A stretch of DNA of 64,000 nucleotides. Origin: JAWXBT01 sp964523015. GTDB taxonomy: Bacteria; Bdellovibrionota_C; UBA2361; J135. The stretch lies in the NCBI GenBank assembly GCA_964523015.1, contig CAZFXN010000010.1:1-64000 (forward strand), written 5' to 3'. Made by a program: the position numbers and the translations under genes. Shown piece after piece: positions 23,348-32,011 of the stretch. The first letter of the stretch is position 1; the number at the start of each line of letters is the position of its first letter. The notes beneath the pieces are model-generated. The model was not told where the DNA came from and made no database searches. It worked only from the letters and a program-made list of their open reading frames with translations.

Positions 23348-24777
23348 TGTTTCGTGATTACCCAGTTGTTTCTATTTTTATTGAACTACGAAGAGACGAT
23401 CTTTTACCATCTATCTTGTTCCGATCTGCTAGAAAACAGTGCGACGAAGATGTTTTAAAATTAGTCAGAACAAAGGCATGCCAACTTAGTGTTCATGAGC
23501 AGCTCTATCTAAGAGAGCAGGTTGCTGCCATTATTAAGAAGTACAACATAGATAAAGAGATTATTTATCAACATCCTCATTATGGTGCCTTAATTAAAAC
23601 TGGAGCTGGTGCTCATCATGCTGGCCAATTACTTATCTGGAGAATTTTACTTGAGGAGCTAATGACCCGTGGAGCTATTAAGTTAATGGTTGCCACTGGT
23701 ACTGTTGCAGCAGGGGTCGATTTTCCAGCTCGTTCCGTAGTGCTAACAGCACATAGTCGCCGTGGGCAGGACGGCTATAGACTTATCTCAGCTTCAGAAT
23801 TACAGCAGATGTCTGGTCGAGCTGGTCGAAGAGGGCGTGATGCCGTTGGGTTTTGTTTAGTTGCTCCAAGTATATTTTCTGATGCTAGAGTAATAAGTGA
23901 GGTCTCAAAAAAACCACCAGAGCCTCTAAGGTCAGCATATTTTGCTTCTCCATCTACAGTGCTTAACCTTTTAAGATATAGAAGTGTAGATGATCTTAAA
24001 TTTACAGTTGCTCATAGCTTAGGATCTTTTCTTGATAATAAAGATGCAAAAAAGCTCAAAGATGAAATTCCTAAGTTAGAATCTGAACTAACTCGGCTTG
24101 CAGAAAACTCGACTGGCGCAAAAAAGCTTCAAAAACGTATTAGGCGTGAATTACGGTCGGCTGAGGATCTTTCTAATAGGCAGATGGAGCTGTTAAGCAA
24201 ATCTTTAGACGGATTAGAGAAATTAAATCATCTTAAGGATGGAAAATTAACTGAGAAAGGTCATTGGGCAGCACATCTTTGTACTAGCTTAGTGCTTGAA
24301 TTAGCCGAAGGAATTAATGATGGGTTATTTAAAGATTTAGGAATCGTTGAATTGATCGGATTAATGGCTTGTATCTCTGGAACATCACACAAGGTCTATC
24401 TGACGATAAAAGAAAATCCGGTCGACAAATCGTATTTTAAATCAATGAAAGTGATTATTGATAGGGTTGCTGATGCTTACGAAAGACCACCATCTGCTGT
24501 GGAGGTTGAAGTAATGCCTGATGCTGCAACTACTGTACTGACTTGGATGGAATCAGAATCCTGGCAGGAATTTTCAGGACTACTAAGACTCGCTGGAGTT
24601 GCAGAAGGGGACGTTGCCCGTCTAGTCAGTCAGACAGCAGATCACCTACATCAATTAACTAGATTAAATCAGGTGTTTCCAACATTAGCTGCTACAGCTG
24701 AGGAAGCACGGTATAGAATACTAAAGCCACCTCTTAGTGAAGTTCTAGCTTCCACGAATGTTGTAGCTCCAGTTTAA
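23344..24777 (+). CDS. Ski2-like helicase, C-terminal half
   Basis: This 477-residue ORF continues the preceding one. It starts MMFRDYPVVSIFIELRRDDLLPSILFRSARKQCD (motif IV region), contains LMVATGTVAAGVDFPARSVVLTA (motif V) and QMSGRAGRRGRD (motif VI), and then a helical C-terminal region with a coiled coil (about 235-290) as in Ski2-like enzymes. Alone it lacks the ATP-binding Walker A motif, so activity requires the product of the preceding ORF. No ribosome binding site apart from the purine-rich repeat is needed if coupling or reinitiation occurs at ATGA. The 3' end abuts convergent greB. Confidence 0.85.
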   Translation: MMFRDYPVVSIFIELRRDDLLPSILFRSARKQCDEDVLKLVRTKACQLSVHEQLYLREQVAAIIKKYNIDKEIIYQHPHYGALIKTGAGAHHAGQLLIWRILLEELMTRGAIKLMVATGTVAAGVDFPARSVVLTAHSRRGQDGYRLISASELQQMSGRAGRRGRDAVGFCLVAPSIFSDARVISEVSKKPPEPLRSAYFASPSTVLNLLRYRSVDDLKFTVAHSLGSFLDNKDAKKLKDEIPKLESELTRLAENSTGAKKLQKRIRRELRSAEDLSNRQMELLSKSLDGLEKLNHLKDGKLTEKGHWAAHLCTSLVLELAEGINDGLFKDLGIVELIGLMACISGTSHKVYLTIKENPVDKSYFKSMKVIIDRVADAYERPPSAVEVEVMPDAATTVLTWMESESWQEFSGLLRLAGVAEGDVARLVSQTADHLHQLTRLNQVFPTLAATAEEARYRILKPPLSEVLASTNVVAPV

Positions 24778-25266
24778 CTAGATGTAGACGATTTTTACAA
24801 TTTCGAGTTCCCGTTCTCCCTTAGGAGTTACTACGGTGACAATATCACCAACTTTTTTATTAAGTAGGGCAGACCCAATTGGTGATTTCCAGCTAATTTC
24901 AGATCGATCTAGGTTGATTTCATCAACACCAATTATCTTGTAAGTTTTTTTATTTTCCTGTTCATCTAAAATTGTAACAGTAGCACCAAATAATATCTTA
25001 TCACTCTTTACTGTGCTTGGTTCAATAAGCTCTACTATCGACAATCTTTTTAATAGAAATTCTATCCTTCTATCAATCTCTCTCAATCTTCTTTTACCAT
25101 ATATGTAGTCTGCATTCTCAGAACGATCCCCATTTGAAGCTGCCCACGCTATTGTTTCTACCAGCTTAGGACGTTCATCATGCTTTAGCTCTTTTAGTTC
25201 ATCCTGGAGAGCTTCAGCTCCCTTAGGCGTTATATAGTTTACCTCTATTGCCTTAGTATTTATCAT
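24778..25266 (-). CDS. greB: Transcription elongation factor GreB
   Basis: This 162-residue Gre factor stimulates RNA polymerase to cleave backtracked transcripts. It has an N-terminal coiled coil and C-terminal FKBP-like domain. The segment ERPKLVETIAWAASNGDRSENADYIYGKRRLREIDRRIEFL closely follows the GreB form (WAASxGDRSENADYxYxKRRLREIDRR), with the Asp-Glu tip residues (DRSENAD) needed for cleavage. GreA proteins differ in this region. It is convergent with the helicase with no spacer and divergent from znuA across 39 bases. Confidence 0.92.
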   Translation of the reverse strand: MINTKAIEVNYITPKGAEALQDELKELKHDERPKLVETIAWAASNGDRSENADYIYGKRRLREIDRRIEFLLKRLSIVELIEPSTVKSDKILFGATVTILDEQENKKTYKIIGVDEINLDRSEISWKSPIGSALLNKKVGDIVTVVTPKGERELEIVKIVYI

Positions 25267-25305
25267 GAAATTTACTATAAAATCAGTGAGTGGTATAAGT
25301 TACGA

Positions 25306-26190
25306 ATGAAGTTATCGCCCTTACTTTTAATATTATTAACATCACTATTCTTAAAATTAGGTGGAGATCTCTCTGCTGAAAATAGATCAGAACGCCTCTC
25401 TTTGTCCAACTCAAAAAAAGAAACGATTCTGGTTGTAAGTAGCATTCCTCCATTAGCTTCGATTGCATTAGAGCTTGGAGGAGAAATGGTGAATGCTCAT
25501 CCTCTCGTTACAATGAATGTGGATCCACATCAATTTGAATTAAAGCCAAGTGCAATTACTAAACTAGAGAAAGCCCAGGTTGTTTTGTTCGTAGGAGGAA
25601 AATTTGAGTTTTGGTCTAAAGGGCTTGATACCTCGATTCAAGATAAACTTATATCAATTGATTCATTTATTTCACCTGATAAAAAAATCAGAAATAATTT
25701 TCACTACTGGCTGGATCCAGAACTAATGATCCCGTTTATTAATAAACTTTCAAGTACATTTGTAAAGATTGATCCAGATAATAAGGAAGCCTACAATGCT
25801 AATAGGGAAGCTCTACTTAGCAAGATATCAAATGTAACTGAAAAAATATCCTCTGAGATAGTCTTTTGGAGATATAAATCTTACTTTTGCTCTCACCCAG
25901 CGTGGAGCTATTTTGCAAAACGGTTTGGACTAAGAGAGATAGGGTGTTTAAAAACTGATCATCTACATGAAACTAATTCAAAGACATTGTCTCAACTCTC
26001 ATTAGAAGCATCAGATCCACTTAATCGAATATTTTTTCTGCAGGTCAATGAATCTTTAAACTCAGCTCAATCTTTTATAAGTGACAACAATCTGAAACCT
26101 GTCATACTTGATGATCTTGGTGATATAAAAACTAGCTATGTTGATCTCCTCATGAAAAATATCTCGTTAATGTCTGAGGTTATGAAATAG
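25306..26190 (+). CDS. znuA: Zinc/manganese ABC transporter substrate-binding protein
   Basis: This periplasmic metal-binding protein (294 residues) of the cluster A-I family has a hydrophobic signal sequence in the first 24 residues. The metal ligands are in place: His75 in DPHQFEL, His133 in FHYWLDPE and His197 in CSHPAWSYFAKRFGL. The long His-rich loop found in many ZnuA proteins is missing, and instead the adjacent ATPase has a His-rich tail. It is the first gene of a znuA-znuC-znuB operon. Zinc is the likely substrate, but manganese cannot be excluded without the fourth ligand. No clear Zur palindrome is visible in the 39-base divergent spacer. Confidence 0.88.
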   Translation: MKLSPLLLILLTSLFLKLGGDLSAENRSERLSLSNSKKETILVVSSIPPLASIALELGGEMVNAHPLVTMNVDPHQFELKPSAITKLEKAQVVLFVGGKFEFWSKGLDTSIQDKLISIDSFISPDKKIRNNFHYWLDPELMIPFINKLSSTFVKIDPDNKEAYNANREALLSKISNVTEKISSEIVFWRYKSYFCSHPAWSYFAKRFGLREIGCLKTDHLHETNSKTLSQLSLEASDPLNRIFFLQVNESLNSAQSFISDNNLKPVILDDLGDIKTSYVDLLMKNISLMSEVMK

Positions 26191-26194
26191 GGTT

Positions 26195-27001
26195 ATGGCT
26201 TTTGTTGCAGAACTTAAAAATGTATCTGTTTCCATCCAAGATAGACTAGTTCTTGATGATATCTCCATCTCGTTTAATGAAAATCAATTTTCTGTCATCT
26301 TTGGCCCTAACGGTGCAGGGAAAACCACACTACTTAAACTACTTATCGGTCAAATCAAACCAGATACTGGAACTATCAAACTTTGTGGCGGCCCTGTCTT
26401 ACAAAATCTAAGTAACGTAGGGTATGTACCACAAGATTTTTTTTCGAAAAAACAATTTCCAATATCAGTTCTTAAAACAGTTGTGACGGGTCGTTACGCC
26501 AGAATCGGTTGGGGCAAGCGGGTCTCTGAAAAGGATTATTCTATCGCCAGGGAAACTATAAAATTAGTTGGGTTATCAAATTACGAAGATCGATATCTTT
26601 CTGAACTCTCTGGTGGCGAGCTTCAACGTGTTTTCCTAGCTCGAGCTCTGTGCGGTGAGCCTAAAGTTCTATTGCTTGATGAGGCATCGTCAGGAGTGGA
26701 TGTTGGAGCTAAAGAAACTCTTTATGACCTTCTTTATAGATTAAAAGAGAGGTTAGCCATTATCTTTGTGTCACACGACATGAGTGTAGTTTCAAAAGGG
26801 GTAGATATGGTTTGTTGCTTAGATAGAAAGCTTGTCTCACATGGCAGCCCTGAAGTAGCACTGACAGATGAAGCTCTCATATGCATGTATGGTCATAATG
26901 TTGCGACCTTTTCACATTGTAATACTCCACATGTGCATGTTCATGATCATTCTCATAGCCACACTCATGACCATATTCAGAACGATAAGGATAAGTCATA
27001 A
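26195..27001 (+). CDS. znuC: Zinc/manganese ABC transporter ATPase with His-rich tail
   Basis: This is the ATP-binding subunit of the metal importer (268 residues): Walker A GPNGAGKTT, Q-loop YVPQDFF, signature LSGGELQRVFLARAL, Walker B VLLLDEASSGVD and the switch His in FVSHDMS. The last 25 residues read HCNTPHVHVHDHSHSHTHDH, a histidine-rich stretch that could bind zinc on the cytoplasmic side, as a sensor, buffer or chaperone. It lies 4 bases after znuA and 5 bases before znuB. Confidence 0.93.
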   Translation: MAFVAELKNVSVSIQDRLVLDDISISFNENQFSVIFGPNGAGKTTLLKLLIGQIKPDTGTIKLCGGPVLQNLSNVGYVPQDFFSKKQFPISVLKTVVTGRYARIGWGKRVSEKDYSIARETIKLVGLSNYEDRYLSELSGGELQRVFLARALCGEPKVLLLDEASSGVDVGAKETLYDLLYRLKERLAIIFVSHDMSVVSKGVDMVCCLDRKLVSHGSPEVALTDEALICMYGHNVATFSHCNTPHVHVHDHSHSHTHDHIQNDKDKS

Positions 27002-27006
27002 GCTAT

Positions 27007-27825
27007 ATGGATTTAGTTTTATCAATTTTAGATCAACCATTTTCACAGCGGGCCATGTTAGCTGGTGCCATGGTTGGCTTAGTCTGCTCAGTAACGGGAG
27101 TATTTGTTGTCCTAAGAGGATTATCATTTATAAGTGCTGGAATCTCTCACAGTGCTTTTGCTGGTGTTGCTTTGGGTTTATTGTTTGGATTAAACCCCTT
27201 TTTTACTGCGATTATTTTCTGTTCCTTGATTGCACTGTTAATCGGTAAGGTAAGTGAAATAGGTCGCATTAGAGAGGACACAAGTATCGGAATTTTTTTA
27301 GCAGCCTCAATGGCCCTGGGCGTTATTATCATGAGCTTTGTTCCTGATGCTAAAATGGATGTAGTTGGATACCTTTTTGGTAGCATCTTGACCCTATCAA
27401 ACAACGATCTTCTCTTTACAGTTGGCATAGGCGTCTTAATTTTAATTCCTATATTTTTATATATCAAAGAGTTTAAACTTGTAATTTTCGATGAAGAACA
27501 AGCTACTTTAGTTGGGATTCCAGCAAAGAAGATGATCTATCTGCTTTTAATTTTGCTTGCGATTACTACAGTAATTTCAATCCGTGTAGTTGGAATTATT
27601 CTCTCCACTGCTCTTATCGTCGCGCCAGCTGCCACAGCACTTCAACTTGTTAAGGATTTCGATCGAGCAATACTTGTCTCCGCCATTATTGGCATCGTTG
27701 TAACTGAGCTTGGTATCTTACTTTCGTACTACTTTGACTCTGCACCTGGCGCAACTATTACAATGGTTGCAACTGCTGCATTCTTTTCTGCCTTACTATA
27801 TCGTCGAGTAATAAAGACACAGTGA
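27007..27825 (+). CDS. znuB: Zinc/manganese ABC transporter permease
   Basis: This integral membrane subunit of the ABC-3 family (272 residues) has eight or nine hydrophobic segments. The family signature GISHSAFAGVALGLLFG is present near residue 45, and the C-terminal half shows VVGIILSTALIVAPAATALQLV. It completes the importer with the two upstream genes. A stop-proximal inverted repeat (AGTGAAA at 27821 and TTTCACT at 27854) followed by A/T-rich sequence could weakly terminate the operon. Confidence 0.93.
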   Translation: MDLVLSILDQPFSQRAMLAGAMVGLVCSVTGVFVVLRGLSFISAGISHSAFAGVALGLLFGLNPFFTAIIFCSLIALLIGKVSEIGRIREDTSIGIFLAASMALGVIIMSFVPDAKMDVVGYLFGSILTLSNNDLLFTVGIGVLILIPIFLYIKEFKLVIFDEEQATLVGIPAKKMIYLLLILLAITTVISIRVVGIILSTALIVAPAATALQLVKDFDRAILVSAIIGIVVTELGILLSYYFDSAPGATITMVATAAFFSALLYRRVIKTQ

Positions 27826-27885
27826 AAGGATACTTAAATTTTATCAATCGACATTTCACTTTATATTTTCTAAGAAGATAAATTT

Positions 27886-29037
27886 ATGACTTTGGAAGTT
27901 TTTATATTTTTGATCGGTGGCTTAATCCTATTAACAATAGGTGCTGATGTTTTAATTAAGGGTGCAAGTAATTTAGCCTCAATGTTTGGAGTTTCCGCTC
28001 TTGTTGTTGGACTTACCGTTGTAGCTTTTGGAACAAGTGCTCCAGAATTAGCAGTTAGTATAAAATCTGCCCTTAATGGCCAAGCTGATATTGCAATCGG
28101 TAACGTTGTTGGAAGTAATATCTGCAATATTTGGTTTATTTTAGGATTATGTGCGGTGGTCTCTCCTCTGGTTATCCATTCACAGATTGTTAAGATTGAG
28201 GTTCCGATTATGATATCGGTATCTTTTTTGTTTTATCTGTTTTCATTAGACCATGTTATCTCAAGAAATGAGGGTGTTTTACTGGTATCAAGCTTACTAG
28301 TTTATCTTTATTTTACATTCTCACGTAGCAGAAAGGAATCACAGAGAGAGAAAGAAAATAGAGAGAAAGAAAATAGAGAGAAAGAAAATAGGAAGAAAGA
28401 AAGCAGCGAGAAAAATGAATCAGATCCGAACGCACTCAATGAGGGACGATCTAAATACTTTTTGATTAATCTTATTAAAATCGTTATTGGATTGACATTT
28501 TTAATAGTAGGTTCTGATCTATTCGTTAGTGGAGCAACAGACTTAGCAAGAGCTTTTAATGTTAGTGAACTAATAATCGGACTTACTATTGTTGCAATTG
28601 GGACCTCACTCCCAGAAGCTGTTACCTCTGTTGTGGCTACCTACAGAGGAGAGCGGGATATTGCTATAGGCAATGTGGTTGGCAGTAATATATTTAACAT
28701 TCTAACTGTGATTGGTTTCAGTTCCATCATTACTCCGATCTCAGTTTCTCAATCTGCAATTAATTTTGATCTTATAGTAATGTTAGTTGTTGCAATTATG
28801 TGTTTGCCATTTTTCTTTGATTCAACCCTGACTAGATGGAGGGGGTTGTTCTTTTTACTATCGTATTGCTTGTATGTTTTTTATCTAGCAATCTCTTCTG
28901 ACTCCTCTAGCGGAGCTCCTGGAGATTCTCACTTGATAGGGCTGTTAATTAAATCTTATCTGCCAGTTCTTTTCGTAATTTCAGCAGTAATGGTCATTCG
29001 AAAACTAAGAAAGGATCGGTCGATTACTCAAAGTTGA
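27886..29037 (+). CDS. CaCA family Na+/Ca2+ exchanger (YrbG-like)
   Basis: This 383-residue antiporter has the two inverted alpha repeats of the calcium/cation family: VVGLTVVAFGTSAPELAVSI with GNVVGSNICN, and IIGLTIVAIGTSLPEAVTSV with GNVVGSNIFN. The GTSxPE motifs supply the ion-binding Glu residues. About ten transmembrane segments are predicted. The central cytoplasmic loop (about 150-185) is expanded by a charged repeat REKEN encoded by three exact 15-bp units (28345-28389). It probably exports calcium. It is transcribed after znuABC but separated by 60 bases, so it may be independent. Its 3' end overlaps the convergent protease gene by 14 bases. Confidence 0.9.
   Translation: MTLEVFIFLIGGLILLTIGADVLIKGASNLASMFGVSALVVGLTVVAFGTSAPELAVSIKSALNGQADIAIGNVVGSNICNIWFILGLCAVVSPLVIHSQIVKIEVPIMISVSFLFYLFSLDHVISRNEGVLLVSSLLVYLYFTFSRSRKESQREKENREKENREKENRKKESSEKNESDPNALNEGRSKYFLINLIKIVIGLTFLIVGSDLFVSGATDLARAFNVSELIIGLTIVAIGTSLPEAVTSVVATYRGERDIAIGNVVGSNIFNILTVIGFSSIITPISVSQSAINFDLIVMLVVAIMCLPFFFDSTLTRWRGLFFLLSYCLYVFYLAISSDSSSGAPGDSHLIGLLIKSYLPVLFVISAVMVIRKLRKDRSITQS
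28345..28389. repeat. 15-bp in-frame repeat in the exchanger loop
   Basis: Three exact copies of AGAGAGAAAGAAAAT lie head to tail, followed by a diverged fourth copy to 28404. They encode REKEN repeats in the cytoplasmic loop, where length variation is likely tolerated. Confidence 0.9.
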
Positions 29038-29905
29038 CTGAGTGCGCCATCTCGTCCTTAGTATGAACATGCTTAGACCAGTTAATCTCGATCTTTTCTT
29101 TGCTAAAGGCCCAACGTTTTAGACTTTTACCAAGTGCCTTTTCAAACCCAGATTCACTTAATTCAAATGATTTTGAAAATGCGGACTGCTTTGTATCTCC
29201 GCTTCTAAGAGATTTAAAATACCCTTGGATCTGATTAAATCCAAATGAATGAATAACTGTTTTAGCAGCAAAAAGTGATTGTCCATAAGCTGGAGGAACC
29301 ATCCGAGTTTCAAGTTTAGTAAATCCACCTTGTAGCATATCTAGAGAAATTGGATTATTAAAATAGAGCCATTTTCTAAGAGAAGGCTCTAGAGCTGGAT
29401 TAATTGTACCTTCGGCCCATTGAGCAAGTCCCTCATCAAGCCAACCAGGACACCTTCCAGCACTAAGAGCGTTAATCACAGCATGGGTATATTCATGTCT
29501 AACGGATCTAAATAGGTCATCTATCTCAATTTCTTGATCAAATGAGAGTGGAATTGTTATCTCTCCACGATAATACATCGCATTTGTCCAGTTAGGAGCA
29601 CCTGTCTCCTTATAGAATGTCTCTGCATCAATAAGTCGTAGGGTAGTTTGGAAAGCCGGAATTTCACCGTATAGCTTAGCAAATTGATCATGTGTCTTTT
29701 CTAGATATCCAGATAATTTTTCGGCTAGTGGAAACCATTGATTTGGAGAGATCAGCATTAATTGACTACCGCCGCCTAGGCTCATTGGAGAGGTGTTGTA
29801 TGAGGCCTTTGGTGAATTTTTGGTATCAAGGGCAAAGGCAATACTCGTTGGGTCCTTTATTAAGGCTACAAAGAGCATTAACCCGATAACCCAACCTCTA
29901 CTCAT
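29024..29905 (-). CDS. Exported gluzincin-like metalloprotease (peptidase MA-like)
   Basis: This 293-residue protein has an N-terminal signal sequence (about 1-26). The zinc motif H137-E138-Y139-T140-H141 in VRHEYTHAVIN is followed 17 residues later by WLDEGLAQW with Glu158, the third ligand of gluzincin proteases of the peptidase MA-like type. Family members are often linked to envelope maintenance and carry TPR repeats, which are absent here. The protease fold is well supported, but the substrate is unknown. It is convergent with, and overlaps, the exchanger gene. Confidence 0.8.
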   Translation of the reverse strand: MSRGWVIGLMLFVALIKDPTSIAFALDTKNSPKASYNTSPMSLGGGSQLMLISPNQWFPLAEKLSGYLEKTHDQFAKLYGEIPAFQTTLRLIDAETFYKETGAPNWTNAMYYRGEITIPLSFDQEIEIDDLFRSVRHEYTHAVINALSAGRCPGWLDEGLAQWAEGTINPALEPSLRKWLYFNNPISLDMLQGGFTKLETRMVPPAYGQSLFAAKTVIHSFGFNQIQGYFKSLRSGDTKQSAFSKSFELSESGFEKALGKSLKRWAFSKEKIEINWSKHVHTKDEMAHSVNFE

Positions 29906-30013
29906 TGCTAATATAACCCCGTCTCAAGCAACAAACCAATTGATCTCGTTCTAAAAGCGTTATAGAAACAGGTCCGTTAGGAACCCATTTTTATGCCTTA
30001 GGAGAGAAGCCAC

Positions 30014-30928
30014 ATGACTTCCCGAACAAAAGAGATCCTTAGTTGGTATCGGTCAGAAAACAACGCAGTATTAGCCAATCTTTATAAATTAATTAATACC
30101 GGTACCTTAGCAGGCACAGGAAAGTTTGTTATTTTGCCTGTCGACCAAGGGTTTGAGCATGGACCCGCAAGGTCATTTGCCCCAAATCCAGCAGGTTATG
30201 ATCCTGCTTACCATTTTGAGCTAGCCATTGAGGCAGGGTGTAATGCGTACGTTGGTCCATATGGGCAGGTAGCAGCCGCTGTAAATGATTATGTTGGACA
30301 GATCCCAATCATTATAAAGTTAAATAATTCAGACTCCCTACATTCTGGAAAGAATCCAGTTCCTGCTATTACATGTTCAGTCAGGGAGGCACAGCTTTTA
30401 GGAGCGACTGCTGTCGGTTATACAATTTATCCAGCTTCATCATTTAAAAAAGAGATGTATGAAGAGGTTGCCGAGATTGGAGAAGAGGCAAGAAGTTGTG
30501 GTTTACCTCTTGTCCTTTGGTCATATCCACGTGGAGAGGGGATTAGCAAAGAGGGAGAAACAGCTATCGATGTGGTTGCTTACGCTGCTCAGATAGCCTG
30601 TCAACTTGGAGCTCATATCGTAAAGGTAAAACCTCCAACTGCTCATATCGAACAGGCCGAAGCTAAGAAAGTTTACGAAAAATATGCGATTAAGATTGAT
30701 TCTTTGTCTGATCGAATAGGCCACGTTGTGCAAAGCTGCTTTGGTGGTAGAAGAATAGTGATATTTTCTGGAGGTCCAGCAAAGACCGAAGATGAGATAT
30801 TCGAAGAGGTATCAGCGATCAATGCAGGTGGTGGTTTTGGAAGTATAATGGGCAGAAATTCATTTCAGCGTACTCGTTCTGAAGGGGTAAAGCTTTTAAG
30901 GAAAATCATGTCAGTTTACAAAGGCTAA
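30014..30928 (+). CDS. fbaB: Class I fructose-bisphosphate aldolase (DhnA/FbaB type)
   Basis: This Schiff-base aldolase of the archaeal/DhnA type (304 residues) cleaves or forms fructose 1,6-bisphosphate. The start is preceded by AGGAGAGAAG. Key features are VILPVDQGFEHGP near residues 39-51, the WSYPRGEG segment, and the likely Schiff-base lysine in AHIVKVKPP (Lys204 or Lys206). The C-terminal phosphate-binding GGPAK and AGGGFGSIMGRNSFQR are present. No class II aldolase is seen in the window. It lies close to tpiA-gapA, which encode the adjacent steps of glycolysis and gluconeogenesis on the other strand. Confidence 0.92.
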   Translation: MTSRTKEILSWYRSENNAVLANLYKLINTGTLAGTGKFVILPVDQGFEHGPARSFAPNPAGYDPAYHFELAIEAGCNAYVGPYGQVAAAVNDYVGQIPIIIKLNNSDSLHSGKNPVPAITCSVREAQLLGATAVGYTIYPASSFKKEMYEEVAEIGEEARSCGLPLVLWSYPRGEGISKEGETAIDVVAYAAQIACQLGAHIVKVKPPTAHIEQAEAKKVYEKYAIKIDSLSDRIGHVVQSCFGGRRIVIFSGGPAKTEDEIFEEVSAINAGGGFGSIMGRNSFQRTRSEGVKLLRKIMSVYKG

Positions 30929-31038
30929 GGGATCCCCTAAGTTAACCACAAATATGGAAATGTCGCTTATTGACATACCCTAGGGTCATGGTTACAATAT
31001 ACACATAGAAGATTTTTAAATTATTCAAAGGATTTATA

Positions 31039-31455
31039 ATGGGAAGCTGCTCAACTGGCTCTACAGGAACAACAGGAACAACAGGAAATACTGGAGATAA
31101 TAGTGGTAATGAATTCATTCCTACAGAGGAGAATCCGATTTGTGTAACTGATGCCGCAGTTGAGGCGATCCTAAATGCTATTAAGCAAGAGGGTGAGCCT
31201 GGAGATGGAATTAGGATATCTGTCGTAGGTGGTGGGTGCTCAGGTTATCAATATGGGCTAGATTTTGAGAAAGAGCCACGGATGGATGATCTAACCATTG
31301 CTTGTGGGGATCTCTCCGTTTACGTAGATCCAGTTAGTGCCGGGTTTCTAAAGGGAACAACGATTGATTATACATCCGGACTTCAAGGTACCGGCTTTAA
31401 ATTCAACAATCCTAACGCCAAGAGAACATGTGGGTGCGGTTCGTCATTTAGTTAA
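31039..31455 (+). CDS. A-type Fe-S carrier (HesB/IscA/ErpA family)
   Basis: This 138-residue Fe-S cluster scaffold or carrier has the three conserved cysteines: Cys67 in GGGCSGYQYGLDFE and Cys131/Cys133 in KRTCGCGSSF. The domain begins at about residue 33, which resembles ErpA-like proteins. It is preceded by an unusual low-complexity segment STGSTGTTGTTGNTG (residues 5-19) made from 9-bp repeats. That tail contains an extra Cys4. The choice of start (ATG at 31039) is not backed by a strong ribosome binding site, but no other Met precedes the domain. A role delivering clusters to enzymes such as SdhB is possible but not shown. Confidence 0.9.
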   Translation: MGSCSTGSTGTTGTTGNTGDNSGNEFIPTEENPICVTDAAVEAILNAIKQEGEPGDGIRISVVGGGCSGYQYGLDFEKEPRMDDLTIACGDLSVYVDPVSAGFLKGTTIDYTSGLQGTGFKFNNPNAKRTCGCGSSFS

Positions 31456-31475
31456 ATAAAAGAGGGCTCTCGATA

Positions 31476-31979
31476 ATGGACCTCTTTCGTTACTCATCAT
31501 CAATATTATTATGTTTAGCTTTGGCTGGTTGTTTTTCTACCAATCAAGGAAAAGCACCTATCTTTTCTAAGGGGAGAGACTCTGTAGAGAAAGCAGCGTT
31601 AAACTGGGATGTAGAATACTATTCTCAGAAAGATCTCGCGCTACAAGAGATAATGAAAACCCCAACCACATTTCCGATCCTTTTTGAAGAGGATTCGTAT
31701 GTCTGGGAGAGGGCTCTTATATTTTTGAAAAACTACACAAATGGAGTCGGCTGGAATGAAGAGGTAAATGGAATCTTTATTCTTACCTCTGACTCAGAGA
31801 ATAATGATGAGAAGTTTCACTATCAGATCTCTAAAAAGATGACCCCTGATGGTTATGTTTATTCAGTTCATTGCTACACTTGGGAGCATCTTGAGACCCC
31901 AACTAGTTTACTAAACGCTAAAAACCTCTCACGATTTATGCGTCGAGGTGAGTTAGAGCGAGAATTGATTACTAGCTAG
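31476..31979 (+). CDS. Hypothetical lipoprotein
   Basis: This 167-residue protein has a type II signal peptide with lipobox LAGC (Cys19) followed by Phe-Ser. The mature part, with DVEYYSQKDLALQEIMKTP and a Trp-rich segment, shows no motif that I know. It starts 20 bases after the Fe-S carrier gene and may be co-transcribed. It is probably an outer-membrane lipoprotein; the role is unknown. Confidence 0.7.
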   Translation: MDLFRYSSSILLCLALAGCFSTNQGKAPIFSKGRDSVEKAALNWDVEYYSQKDLALQEIMKTPTTFPILFEEDSYVWERALIFLKNYTNGVGWNEEVNGIFILTSDSENNDEKFHYQISKKMTPDGYVYSVHCYTWEHLETPTSLLNAKNLSRFMRRGELERELITS

Positions 31980-32011
31980 GACAATTTTAAGAGCAGGATC
32001 GAAAAATAAGA

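Noticed and set aside
23200..23350. Programmed -1 frameshift joining the helicase halves
   Set aside because: The purine-rich sequence has no recognisable slippery heptamer with a downstream pseudoknot; coupling by ATGA is simpler, and an indel error remains possible.
25267..25305. Zur-binding palindrome in the greB-znuA spacer
   Set aside because: The 39-base spacer is AT-rich but shows no convincing symmetric site.
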